From the NCBI RefSeq assembly GCF_025949665.1, contig NZ_JAPDFT010000007.1, positions 62,001-126,000 on the forward strand: a stretch of 64,000 nucleotides of DNA, given 5' to 3'. The position numbers and the translations under genes were made by a program. This document shows positions 41,240 to 49,518 of this stretch, piece after piece; within the stretch, counting starts at the first letter, position 1, and the number at the start of each line of letters is the position of its first letter. The stretch is from Chryseobacterium viscerum (GTDB lineage Bacteria > Bacteroidota > Bacteroidia > Flavobacteriales > Weeksellaceae). The notes beneath the pieces were generated by a model that was not told the DNA's origin, did not search any database, and worked only from the letters and a program-made list of their open reading frames with translations.

Positions 41240-42798
41240 TTAAAAAATTTAGCTTTTTAATAGGTGTTTTGATGTTTGGACTGCACCAGGGACAGCAGAA
41301 CAAAGAACAGCTGCAGAAGCAGAATGCCGAACTTAAAAAACAAATTGCACAAATAAATTCCGATTTAGCCAAAACCAGAAGTGAATCTAAGCTTTCTATA
41401 GCCTATCTTTCCAGTGTGAACCAAAAGTTGGTTTTAAGAGAGAAGGTTTATAATAATACCCAGAAAGAAAAAAGATTCATTGAGGATGATATCTATTTAC
41501 GTCAGCTGGAAATCAACCGTCAGAATAAAGAACTGGCTGTATTGAGAAAAAACTATGCTGAGGTTTTGGTGAATGCTTATAAAAATAAAGGAGTACAGAA
41601 CAAAGTAACTTTTATTCTTTCTGCCAAAAATCTGGGGGAAGGTATACGTAGAGTACAGTACCTGAAACAATATTCAGATTACCAGGATAAAAAAGCTGCT
41701 GAAATTACAAATGCGGCCAACCTGATCAAGAAAACAATTGCACAAAGACAAAACTCTGTAAAAGAGAAAGCAAACCTTCTGGTAAACCAACAGAAGGATT
41801 TAGCGACGATCAATGCTGAAAGAGCTCAAAAAGAGCAATTGGTAACTGATTTCAAGAAAAACGAATCTAAACTAACAGCTGAACTTAAGCAAAAACAAGT
41901 TCAGTCTAAAGCATTGGAAGGGCAGATCAGAGCTATTATTGCTGAGGAAATCAGAATTGCTAAAGCAGAAGAGGAAGCAAGAAGAAAAGCAGAAGCAGAA
42001 AAAATACGTTTGGCAAAAATAGCTGCTGAAAGAGAAAAAGCAAGAATTGAAGCGGAAGCTAAAGCAAGAGCAGAAGCCCTTGAAAGAGAAAGAAGACTTG
42101 CAGAAGCAGAAGCTAAGAGAGCTGCAGATCTGGCGGCGAAGAGAGCCGAAGAAGAAAGAAAACGTAGTGAAGATGCTGCCAAGGCAGAAGCTAATGCAAG
42201 AGATGAGTCCAGAAGAATAGCTGCCAAAAAAGCCTCAGACGAAGCCAATGCAAGAGCTAAAGAAGCTGCAGATAAATTGACAGCAGCAAGAGCCGCAGAA
42301 GCAGCCCTTACGAAGAGAAAAGAAGAAGAGAAAAAAGCTGCTGAAACAAAAGCAATGACAAGCTACGGAGTTTCTACCGCTACCGGAAACAGCTTTGCAG
42401 ACAACAGAGGAAGACTTGGTTATCCTGCAGACAGAGCCGGACAAATCACACACCGTTTCGGAAGACAGCAGCACCCGGTTTTCAAAAATATTTCTGAAGA
42501 TAACACCGGTATTAAAATTTCTGTACCTTCAGGTACACGTGCTAAATCTGTATTCCCGGGAACTGTATCTTCGGTGGTAGCAAGCAGTGACGGTACCAAA
42601 ACCGTTATTATCAAACACGGAGGGTATTTTACTATTTATTCCAACTTATCCAATGCTAATGTGTCCAAAGGACAGCAGGTTTCATCAGGAACAGCAATCG
42701 GTACTATAGCCCAGGATTTTGATGGCGCTTATACACTTGATTTCCAAGTATGGAACGGAAGTACACCAGTTGATCCATTAGGTTGGATTTCATATTAA
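41236..42798 (+). CDS. EnvC-like murein hydrolase activator with degenerate LytM domain
   Basis: A 520-residue exported protein: a signal-like N-terminus (MIKKFSFLIGVLMFGLHQGQ), a long coiled coil (about 22-240), an Ala/Glu/Lys/Arg-rich helical stretch (240-375), and a C-terminal M23/LytM-type domain (about 395-520). The zinc ligands of active M23 enzymes are not conserved: the HxH strand reads YTLDFQVW and the first HxxxD region reads EDNTGIKI. It should therefore activate amidases during cell separation rather than cut peptidoglycan. It lies between a DUF4292 lipoprotein and tatA. Confidence 0.88.
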   Translation: MIKKFSFLIGVLMFGLHQGQQNKEQLQKQNAELKKQIAQINSDLAKTRSESKLSIAYLSSVNQKLVLREKVYNNTQKEKRFIEDDIYLRQLEINRQNKELAVLRKNYAEVLVNAYKNKGVQNKVTFILSAKNLGEGIRRVQYLKQYSDYQDKKAAEITNAANLIKKTIAQRQNSVKEKANLLVNQQKDLATINAERAQKEQLVTDFKKNESKLTAELKQKQVQSKALEGQIRAIIAEEIRIAKAEEEARRKAEAEKIRLAKIAAEREKARIEAEAKARAEALERERRLAEAEAKRAADLAAKRAEEERKRSEDAAKAEANARDESRRIAAKKASDEANARAKEAADKLTAARAAEAALTKRKEEEKKAAETKAMTSYGVSTATGNSFADNRGRLGYPADRAGQITHRFGRQQHPVFKNISEDNTGIKISVPSGTRAKSVFPGTVSSVVASSDGTKTVIIKHGGYFTIYSNLSNANVSKGQQVSSGTAIGTIAQDFDGAYTLDFQVWNGSTPVDPLGWISY

Positions 42799-42829
42799 AA
42801 AAAGTGTAACTTTGCAAAAATTTTAAGAG

Positions 42830-43042
42830 ATGAATACACTAACAATACTTGCCTTATCTTGGCAACATATCCTTATCGTAGCAATACTTTTAGTGTTGCT
42901 TTTTGGAGGAAAGAAAATTCCGGAATTAATGAGAGGAGTAGGTTCAGGAATCAAGGAATTTAAAGATGCAGTAAAAGAAGAAGACAAGCCAGGTTCTGAA
43001 AAAAAACCAACGTCGAACGATAATAATTCTCCAAGCAACTAA
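42830..43042 (+). CDS. tatA: Sec-independent protein translocase TatA/E
   Basis: A 70-residue pore-forming component of the twin-arginine export system. It has one N-terminal membrane helix (about 11-25, HILIVAILLVLLF), then the hinge FGGKKIPELMRGVGSGIKEF that opens the amphipathic helix, and a charged disordered tail. The FG-(x)-KKIPEL hinge is diagnostic of TatA/E. No tatC is in the window. It sits 31 bases after the EnvC-like gene, and Tat export of amidases is a known link in other bacteria. Confidence 0.92.
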   Translation: MNTLTILALSWQHILIVAILLVLLFGGKKIPELMRGVGSGIKEFKDAVKEEDKPGSEKKPTSNDNNSPSN

Positions 43043-43057
43043 AATTCCTTAGAATTA

Positions 43058-43672
43058 ATGAAATTTACTGAGACTGCATGGAAAGTCTTCAATCAGGCTA
43101 TTGAAGACTATCACGTGTCTGATGATGTTAACACTCTAATTAATAACCCGTTCGAAAAAAATAGTTTGGAACGGATTTTGTATGCAAAGAACTGGATTGA
43201 TACCGTTCAATGGCATCTGGAAGATATAATTAGAGATGAAAATATTGATCCGGCTGAAGCTCTTCAACTCAAGAGAACAATAGACGCTTCCAATCAGAAA
43301 AGAACTGATCTGGTAGAATATATTGACGGCTGGTTCCTTACTAAGTTTGAAAATATAACTCCTAAATCTGAAGCAAAAATAAATACAGAAACTCCCGCTT
43401 GGGCAGTAGACAGATTATCAATTCTTGCATTAAAGGTTTATCATATGTCGTTAGAAGCGAATAGAGAATCTGCTTCTGAAGAACACAGAAACAACTGCCA
43501 GGCTAAACTGGATGTTCTGCTTACTCAGAAAGAGGATCTGTCTACTTCTATAAATCAGTTGCTTGCTGATATTGAGAACGGTAACGTTAAGATGAAAGTA
43601 TACAAACAAATGAAAATGTATAACGATGAAAGTCTTAACCCAATCCTTTATCAAAAAGGGCAACAGAAATGA
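43058..43672 (+). CDS. DUF4254 domain protein
   Basis: A 204-residue soluble helical protein recognised as DUF4254 from its N-terminus (ETAWKVFNQAIEDYH), the segment YAKNWIDTVQWHLEDIIRD and RTIDASNQKRTDLVEYID. Function unknown; the gene is conserved in position near tatA in Flavobacteriia as far as I recall. It overlaps the following lipoprotein gene by 4 bases. Confidence 0.85.
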   Translation: MKFTETAWKVFNQAIEDYHVSDDVNTLINNPFEKNSLERILYAKNWIDTVQWHLEDIIRDENIDPAEALQLKRTIDASNQKRTDLVEYIDGWFLTKFENITPKSEAKINTETPAWAVDRLSILALKVYHMSLEANRESASEEHRNNCQAKLDVLLTQKEDLSTSINQLLADIENGNVKMKVYKQMKMYNDESLNPILYQKGQQK

Positions 43673-44127
43673 AACGACTAATTTTTCTTGGAGTACTTAT
43701 CATATTAACATCTTCCTGCGCAACGGAAAAGCTAAATCTTTCCCCGTTGTCAAATAATTTTTATAGTGATACCAAAGGTTCTGATTCCGACAGAGGCTCA
43801 AAGAAGAATTTTAATATCAATATTAAAGAAAATGTAAATGCTTCTGAAATTTCAAATATGATCTCCACTTTTCCCAAGTTTAAAAATAATGGGTTGAACG
43901 ATGAGGTTACCAGTTTGAAATACAGTCTTCAGAATTATTTATATGCTATTGATGCCAGTAATTCTGCCGGTAAGAGCAGAGCCCTTAAAAGCTTCGAAAA
44001 ATCATACAAAAAAATTCAAAAGCTAAGACAGAATCTTGACAGAGATGACGATGAAGTTCTCAACAGATATCTGGTTCGTTTAAAAACCAATATCTCTGTT
44101 ATTGAAGATGCTTTGCCAGGAAGTTAA
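43669..44127 (+). CDS. small lipoprotein of unknown function
   Basis: A 152-residue lipoprotein with signal peptide MKRLIFLGVLIILTSSC (lipobox TSSC). The mature part is mostly polar and helical (NLDRDDDEVLNRYLVRLKTN). I do not recognise a family. It is translationally coupled (ATGA) to the DUF4254 gene and lies 18 bases before ribA. Confidence 0.8.
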   Translation: MKRLIFLGVLIILTSSCATEKLNLSPLSNNFYSDTKGSDSDRGSKKNFNINIKENVNASEISNMISTFPKFKNNGLNDEVTSLKYSLQNYLYAIDASNSAGKSRALKSFEKSYKKIQKLRQNLDRDDDEVLNRYLVRLKTNISVIEDALPGS

Positions 44128-44145
44128 AAACCAATTGAACTATCA

Positions 44146-44742
44146 ATGATTAAAATTCAGGCGGAAGCCAATGTTCCTACAGAGCACGGTACTTTCCGAA
44201 TGATAGCTTTCTCCGAAAACGCAAACGACTGGATGCCTCATATGGCCATTGTTGCTGAAAATACAGATTTTTCAAAACCTGTTAATGTTCGCTTCCATTC
44301 AGAATGTATTACTGGAGAAGTTTTCCATTCAAAAAAATGTGAATGCGGCCAACAATTGGATGCTGCAATGAAATATATCCATGAAAACGGTGGAATTATC
44401 ATCTACCTTCGCCAGGAAGGGAGAAACATCGGGATCATCAACAAGCTGAAGGCATATTCTCTACAGGAAAAAGGGCTAGACACCGTACAAGCCAATCTTG
44501 AACTGGGACTTCCTGCAGATGACAGAAACTTTGGCGTAGCCATTGAAATCCTTAATCTGCTGGATGTAAAAGATATCAACCTTCTGACCAATAATCCTGA
44601 AAAGGTAAAATATGTGGTAGACAGCAATATTCATCTTAATTCAAGAGTACCGCTACAGATTCCTGCAAACGAAATAAGCAAAGGATATCTGCAAACAAAA
44701 AAAGATTTCTTTGGACATCTACTGGATGACAATGATAATTAA
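44146..44742 (+). CDS. ribA: GTP cyclohydrolase II
   Basis: A 198-residue stand-alone enzyme of riboflavin synthesis that opens GTP to the diaminopyrimidine intermediate; no RibB domain is fused. Zinc ligands are SEC...SKKCECG (three Cys), the substrate loop is RQEGRNIGI, and the catalytic Asp/Arg region is LGLPADDRNFGVA. LLTNNPEKV is also conserved. No FMN riboswitch is visible before it; it appears to be transcribed with the genes upstream and ends at a strong terminator. Confidence 0.94.
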   Translation: MIKIQAEANVPTEHGTFRMIAFSENANDWMPHMAIVAENTDFSKPVNVRFHSECITGEVFHSKKCECGQQLDAAMKYIHENGGIIIYLRQEGRNIGIINKLKAYSLQEKGLDTVQANLELGLPADDRNFGVAIEILNLLDVKDINLLTNNPEKVKYVVDSNIHLNSRVPLQIPANEISKGYLQTKKDFFGHLLDDNDN

Positions 44743-44760
44743 TTTTATAAAGCTAACATT

Positions 44761-44798
44761 AAAAAGCTCCAAAAAATATATGTTTTTTGGAGCTTTTT
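44761..44798 (+). terminator. ribA terminator
   Basis: AAAAAGCTCCAAAAAA / TTTTTTGGAGCTTTTT, perfect 16-base stem with a 6-base loop. Confidence 0.9.
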
Positions 44799-44873
44799 AA
44801 TTATTTAAATTAACACAAATCTCTTAATTAAATAACATTTCACTAGTTAGTGTATTTTTTTTAAAAATTAATT

Positions 44874-44881
44874 TATTTTTG
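44874..44881 (+). promoter_or_regulatory. -7 element of the lipoprotein gene at 44901
   Basis: TATTTTTG matches TAnnTTTG exactly. Because it ends one base before an in-frame ATG at 44883, that ATG cannot be in the transcript; this decides the start in favour of 44901. Confidence 0.5.
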
Positions 44882-44900
44882 CATGGAAAATTATTCAATT

Positions 44901-45881
44901 ATGAAAAAAACATTATTCGTTATTTCTTCACTTTTTTTCATTGCCTGTGCAAATAGCAATGATATACTTTATTCTCAAGATGAAAACTCACTTCCTAAAA
45001 ATACTACTGAGCTTTCATTAATATCTAAAAATATGTTAGCTAAGAATGCTGCCGAATCAGTTATAATGGACTTATCTTTTACTACTGGAGTTATAAATGA
45101 AAATGGAGGTTGCTCTTTTAAAGATTTAGTAGGTCCTCAAGGAACTTATTTTACATCAACAAAATGTTACGGACCGAATCCAATACAACAAAACGGATAT
45201 TCAATCAGAGGTTATGGAAAACCCCGTCGGGTTGAAGCTTATTCCGGTTATTGGTATTGGCATGGTGTTATGTTAAATGCAGAAAACCGTAGTAAGACCG
45301 TTAGTTCAACAAGAGGAGGTACAACTCTAGTAGATGATCCTATTTCAAATGCAATCTCAATAGAACAGTATTTTGAACCAAATCAAACTTATGAAATTAT
45401 TGTAACTACTAATTTAGAAGATTATATATATACTACTCAACACGACACACACAATTATAACGATGACGAATATGAAATTGATAGAAGTGAAGCCAGCCCT
45501 ACATTAGCATTAGAATTATCAGATTCACCACTAATACTCGGAAACGACCCATGTGCGGAAAGACCTAATGTTGCAAACAAAATCAATTCTGCTAATTATT
45601 ATAAAAAACAAAAGACTGAAAAAACAACTCATTGGTCTAATGAAGACAAAACTTATACATATTATTTTTCCACATTAGTACCTAAGAATAGCCTTATCAT
45701 ATACTATTTACCCGAACAATCAGGTGAAAGACCTGCCAACCATGTCCCTGAGAGTGCTTATAAAATTGACATTAGAAACGTAAAAATAATAAAAAAACCA
45801 TTTGATCCAACCCATGTTGTACCTCCAAGAGTTACTACTCCAGACCCTAGCCTTCCGTGTGGTTTTAGAGGAGGATGTTAA
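44901..45881 (+). CDS. orphan lipoprotein-like secreted protein
   Basis: A 326-residue exported protein starting MKKTLFVISSLFFIACANSN, with the lipobox-like IAC. No family recognised. The mature part has Tyr/Trp-rich strands (YSGYWYWHGVM), a segment of acid and Tyr/Asn (HNYNDDEYEIDRSE) and a Pro-rich C-terminus ending CGFRGGC. The signal peptide and the promoter position choose the start. It is noticeably AT-rich next to the housekeeping block and is flanked by terminators on both sides, which may mean recent acquisition. Confidence 0.75.
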   Translation: MKKTLFVISSLFFIACANSNDILYSQDENSLPKNTTELSLISKNMLAKNAAESVIMDLSFTTGVINENGGCSFKDLVGPQGTYFTSTKCYGPNPIQQNGYSIRGYGKPRRVEAYSGYWYWHGVMLNAENRSKTVSSTRGGTTLVDDPISNAISIEQYFEPNQTYEIIVTTNLEDYIYTTQHDTHNYNDDEYEIDRSEASPTLALELSDSPLILGNDPCAERPNVANKINSANYYKKQKTEKTTHWSNEDKTYTYYFSTLVPKNSLIIYYLPEQSGERPANHVPESAYKIDIRNVKIIKKPFDPTHVVPPRVTTPDPSLPCGFRGGC

Positions 45882-45896
45882 TCAATTTAAAATATC

Positions 45897-45931
45897 AAAA
45901 GCCCCGAGAGAATTTCTCCCGAGGCTTTTTT
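45897..45931. terminator. bidirectional terminator
   Basis: AAAAGCC / GGCTTTT outer stem and GAGA / TCTC inner stem around a partly paired CCGA/CCGA internal loop, between two converging genes. Confidence 0.75.
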
Positions 45932-45962
45932 AATTATAAAAAACTGAAAAGATATTTCTAAA

Positions 45963-46502
45963 TTATTTAGTCGTGATTTTAGACTCGTCAATATTGTAAT
46001 ACTTAATTACACTATTGTAGTCTGAATAATCAACTGCGTTGGCAACAGCACTTTTAGAGGTACCTGTTTTTGCAGGAACAATTACTACTCTGAATTTTTT
46101 GTTCGTGTAATATACTGGGTTATTATCCAAGTTAACTCCATTAGTAGATCTCACATCAATTCCGATATCAAACTTACTGAAGTCATATGAATATTCAACT
46201 TTATCAGCACCATTATTAGGATATTCTGTATAGGTAAGTAATTTCCAAATTGGAGAATTATTGTTTGTAAGACCCGTTTGCAAATAAATAAGGACTACGT
46301 CAGATTCAAGCAAAGGACTTTTAAATGCATCATCAAAATGATATACATAGCTATCTTGTTTATTAAATTTCGGGATAATATCATAAGCCGTTGAATATGT
46401 ATCATTATCCTGACCTTGAACTACAACATCATCACTATTATCACAGCTATAAGCAGTAAACCCTACAGCGCCCAGGAATAAAAAGAGAAGTATTTTTTTC
46501 AT
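45963..46502 (-). CDS. small lipoprotein of unknown function
   Basis: A 179-residue lipoprotein with signal MKKILLFLFLGAVGFTAYSC (lipobox AYSC). The residues after the cysteine (DNSDD) are acidic, resembling the export signal that sends Bacteroidetes lipoproteins to the cell surface. The rest looks like beta strands with many Tyr/Asp/Asn (LLTYTEYPNNGADKVEYSYD). No recognised domain. Confidence 0.78.
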   Translation of the reverse strand: MKKILLFLFLGAVGFTAYSCDNSDDVVVQGQDNDTYSTAYDIIPKFNKQDSYVYHFDDAFKSPLLESDVVLIYLQTGLTNNNSPIWKLLTYTEYPNNGADKVEYSYDFSKFDIGIDVRSTNGVNLDNNPVYYTNKKFRVVIVPAKTGTSKSAVANAVDYSDYNSVIKYYNIDESKITTK

Positions 46503-46569
46503 TTCTTATTAAAGTTTAGTTATTATTTATATTGCGTATTCAAATCATATACCAAAAATCTCAAAAACT

Positions 46570-46601
46570 TTGTTTTCCTCATTTTTTTAATTGTATTTTT
46601 G
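46570..46601 (+). promoter_or_regulatory. promoter of the GH3 gene
   Basis: TTG (46570-46572) and TATTTTTG (46594-46601) with a 21-base spacer; both match the Bacteroidetes consensus. It predicts a start near 46605 and excludes the upstream ATG at 46532, giving a leader of about 14 bases. Confidence 0.6.
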
Positions 46602-46618
46602 TTCTTATTCAAAAAGTC

Positions 46619-48337
46619 ATGAAGAAATTATTATATACTTCACTCTTTATTGTCGCATTGATAGGTCCTAAGGTGAACGCCCAATATCAGCCTAAAAATG
46701 CTTCTAAGGAAGATTTAAAAAAGGCTAAGCAATGGGTTGACAAAACCTATAAAAATCTTTCTCAGGATGAAAAACTAGGACAGCTTTTTATTGTGGCACT
46801 TTATACCAATAAAGGTGAAGATTATATCAGCCAGGTAAGAAATATTGTTGCAAATGATAAAATAGGAGGTCTGATCTTAATGCAGGATGATGCTGCAAGG
46901 GAAATCAATCTGGTCAATGAATTTCAGCAGAAATCAAAAGTTCCTTTGATGATTGGTATGGATGCCGAATGGGGGCTATACCAGAGAATAGCCACTGCTC
47001 ACAAATTTCCATGGGCAATGACATTGGGGGCTATCCAGGATAAAAACCTTGTATATCAGATGGCCGCAAAAATTGCTGATGATTGTCACAGAATGGGAAT
47101 CAACTGGGATTTTGCTCCTGTAGTGGATGTCAATACCAATCCTAATAATCCTATCATTGGGAACAGAAGTTTTGGTTCTGAAGTAGATAATGTCATCAGC
47201 TCTGCCCTGTCCTACTCTAATGGTCTTCAGGATAATAATATCTTAGCAGCAATTAAACACTTCCCTGGGCACGGAGATACCAGCACAGACTCACACCTTG
47301 ATCTTCCTGTAGTTTCCCACTCGATAGAAAGGCTCAACAAAGTAGAACTTGCACCGTTCAAAGCATTGATGGATAAAGGAATCGGCGGAGTAATGGTTGC
47401 TCATTTATATGTTCCAAGCTTAGAATCAGGGAAAGGAATTCCCGCTTCTGTTTCTAAAAATATCATTACCGGATTATTGAAAGACAAGCTGGGGTATAAA
47501 GGCTTAATCATCACCGATGCTTTAAATATGGGTGCTGTAGCCAATAAATACAAGCCGGGAGAACTGGATGCTATGGCTTTTAAAGCAGGAAATGACATTA
47601 TGCTTTTCTCACAAGGTGTTTCTGAAGGTAAAAAACTGATTCAGAAAGCTATTGATAAAGGGGAAATTCCTCAGTCCAGAGTAGAAGAAAGTGTGAAAAA
47701 AATCTTATTAACCAAGTATTTCCTTGGTCTGACTCAATACACACCGAAAAATCCTGAAAATATCAATGCTGATTTAAATAATAATTCTCATATCCAGCTG
47801 GTACAGAACCTTTATTCCAATGCGCTGACTTTATTAAAGGATGAAAAGAAATTACTTCCTCTTACAGGAAAGCAGGTTTATTATGTTCCTTTGGAAGAAG
47901 CTCCTTATCAGACTTTCGCCAGCAGGTTAGGTAACAATGTAATGATCAAAAAAGCAGGTGAAATAAATACTATTCCTGCAGGATCAACAGTAATTGTTGG
48001 TTTCCATAAAGATAATTCAACGGCTTATAAACCTTATAAAGTTTCAGCAGAATCTAAGCAGGTGCTTTCTGATCTTACCAAAAATCAAAATATAATTCTC
48101 AATGTATTTGGAAGTGCTTACGCATTAAAGGATATTGATATTTCAAAAGTTTCTACGGTTCTTGTTTCTTATGAAAATAATGATGATTCAATGAATGCGG
48201 CTGCAGATGCTCTGAACGGGAAAACAAAAATATGGGGAAAACTTCCTGTACTGGTTAATGATCAGCTGAAACCAGGAATGGGCATTGATCTTACTACAGT
48301 TACCTCAGCAAATAATACAACATCAAAACACCAATAA
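46619..48337 (+). CDS. glycoside hydrolase family 3, beta-N-acetylhexosaminidase-like
   Basis: A 572-residue exported enzyme with signal peptide MKKLLYTSLFIVALIGPKVNA. The N-terminal TIM barrel has the NagZ-type motif KHFPGHGDTSTDSH, whose His/Asp pair acts as general acid, and the nucleophile Asp in LIITDALNMGAV. A C-terminal alpha/beta domain follows. It removes terminal GlcNAc, from peptidoglycan fragments or from glycans; the secretion signal favours an envelope or extracellular substrate. Its stop is 4 bases before bshA. Confidence 0.9.
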   Translation: MKKLLYTSLFIVALIGPKVNAQYQPKNASKEDLKKAKQWVDKTYKNLSQDEKLGQLFIVALYTNKGEDYISQVRNIVANDKIGGLILMQDDAAREINLVNEFQQKSKVPLMIGMDAEWGLYQRIATAHKFPWAMTLGAIQDKNLVYQMAAKIADDCHRMGINWDFAPVVDVNTNPNNPIIGNRSFGSEVDNVISSALSYSNGLQDNNILAAIKHFPGHGDTSTDSHLDLPVVSHSIERLNKVELAPFKALMDKGIGGVMVAHLYVPSLESGKGIPASVSKNIITGLLKDKLGYKGLIITDALNMGAVANKYKPGELDAMAFKAGNDIMLFSQGVSEGKKLIQKAIDKGEIPQSRVEESVKKILLTKYFLGLTQYTPKNPENINADLNNNSHIQLVQNLYSNALTLLKDEKKLLPLTGKQVYYVPLEEAPYQTFASRLGNNVMIKKAGEINTIPAGSTVIVGFHKDNSTAYKPYKVSAESKQVLSDLTKNQNIILNVFGSAYALKDIDISKVSTVLVSYENNDDSMNAAADALNGKTKIWGKLPVLVNDQLKPGMGIDLTTVTSANNTTSKHQ

Positions 48338-48341
48338 TCTA

Positions 48342-49490
48342 ATGAAAATAGGCATACTTTGCTATCCAACATATGGAGGAAGCGGAATTGTAGCAACAGA
48401 ATTAGGAATGTCCCTTGCCAATAAAGGATATGAAGTACATTTCATCAGCTCTGCACTTCCTGCAAGATTAGACATTACCAACCCGAATATTTTCTTCCAC
48501 AGGGTAAATGTTCAGACCTATCCTCTTTTCCAGTATCAGCCTTATGATATTGCGTTAAGCTCAATGATCTACAGGGTTGTTAATCTTTATAAACTGGATC
48601 TTCTTCATGCACATTATGCCATTCCTTATGCGTATGCAGCTTTTACAGCAAAGCAAATGCTTCAGGAAGACAATAATGATATTCCGCTGGTGACTACTCT
48701 GCACGGTACAGATATTACCCTTGTAGGCCAGCATCCAAGTTATAAACATGCAGTAGAATTTTCAATCAACCAGTCAGATGCTATTACTTCAGTTTCTGAA
48801 AGTCTGAAAAAAGATACGCTTCAGTTTTTCAACATCAAAAAAGAAATTCAGGTGATTACCAATTTTATTGACAATTCTGAATTTGATGACTGCTCTGAGT
48901 GCCAGAGAACACAGTTTGCCAATCCTGATGAAAAGATTCTGATCCACGTATCGAACCTTCGTCCTGTAAAACGTGTGGATGAAGTACTTCAGATCTTTAA
49001 GAATGTGGAGAAAAAGGTAAAATCAAAACTGATCATCATTGGAGAAGGTCCTGATATGGAAAAGGTCAATCAGTTTTTGGAAGAAAACCCGGATCTTATC
49101 TCCAAAATCCGTCTTTTAGGAAAAGTGAATGATCTGTATAAAATCTTACAGCTTTCGGATGTATTTCTTCTTCCTTCGGAGCAGGAAAGTTTTGGTCTGG
49201 CAGCTTTGGAAGCTATGGCTGCTTATACTCCGGTAATCAGTTCCAACGCAGGGGGAATTCCTGAGGTGAATATTCAGGGAGAAACAGGATATCTTGCTGA
49301 AATCGGAAATGTAGAAGCCATGAGCAACTATACCATTAAGCTGTTGAGCAATGATGAACTTTTAACCAAAATGAAGCAAAACGCGAAAGATCAGGCTATA
49401 AAATTCGATTTGAAAAACATTCTTCCTATCTATGAGAAAATGTATAGAACGACTATAGAAAACTTTAATAAGAAGCTGACGAAAGTATAA
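48342..49490 (+). CDS. bshA: N-acetyl-alpha-D-glucosaminyl L-malate synthase BshA
   Basis: GT4 glycosyltransferase that joins GlcNAc from UDP-GlcNAc to L-malate, the first step of bacillithiol synthesis. 382 residues from MKIGILCYPTYGGSGIVATE, whose GGSG loop is characteristic; TTLHGTDITLVG, HVSNLRPVKRVDEV and the nucleotide-binding EQESFGLAALEAMA are all present. The frame reaches 48285, but that part overlaps the GH3 coding end and is not BshA-like. The gene implies bacillithiol as low-molecular-weight thiol. Confidence 0.93.
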   Translation: MKIGILCYPTYGGSGIVATELGMSLANKGYEVHFISSALPARLDITNPNIFFHRVNVQTYPLFQYQPYDIALSSMIYRVVNLYKLDLLHAHYAIPYAYAAFTAKQMLQEDNNDIPLVTTLHGTDITLVGQHPSYKHAVEFSINQSDAITSVSESLKKDTLQFFNIKKEIQVITNFIDNSEFDDCSECQRTQFANPDEKILIHVSNLRPVKRVDEVLQIFKNVEKKVKSKLIIIGEGPDMEKVNQFLEENPDLISKIRLLGKVNDLYKILQLSDVFLLPSEQESFGLAALEAMAAYTPVISSNAGGIPEVNIQGETGYLAEIGNVEAMSNYTIKLLSNDELLTKMKQNAKDQAIKFDLKNILPIYEKMYRTTIENFNKKLTKV

Positions 49491-49518
49491 TATTTCTATT
49501 ATATTTATCGTCACACTT

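Noticed and set aside
41901..42474. Long antisense frames rich in Ser/Ala/Leu opposite the EnvC-like gene
   Set aside because: They are the complement of Ala/Glu/Lys-rich coiled-coil codons and have no start signals or homology.
44128..44145. FMN riboswitch before ribA
   Set aside because: Only 18 bases separate ribA from the preceding gene, and no RFN-like conserved segment is present upstream.
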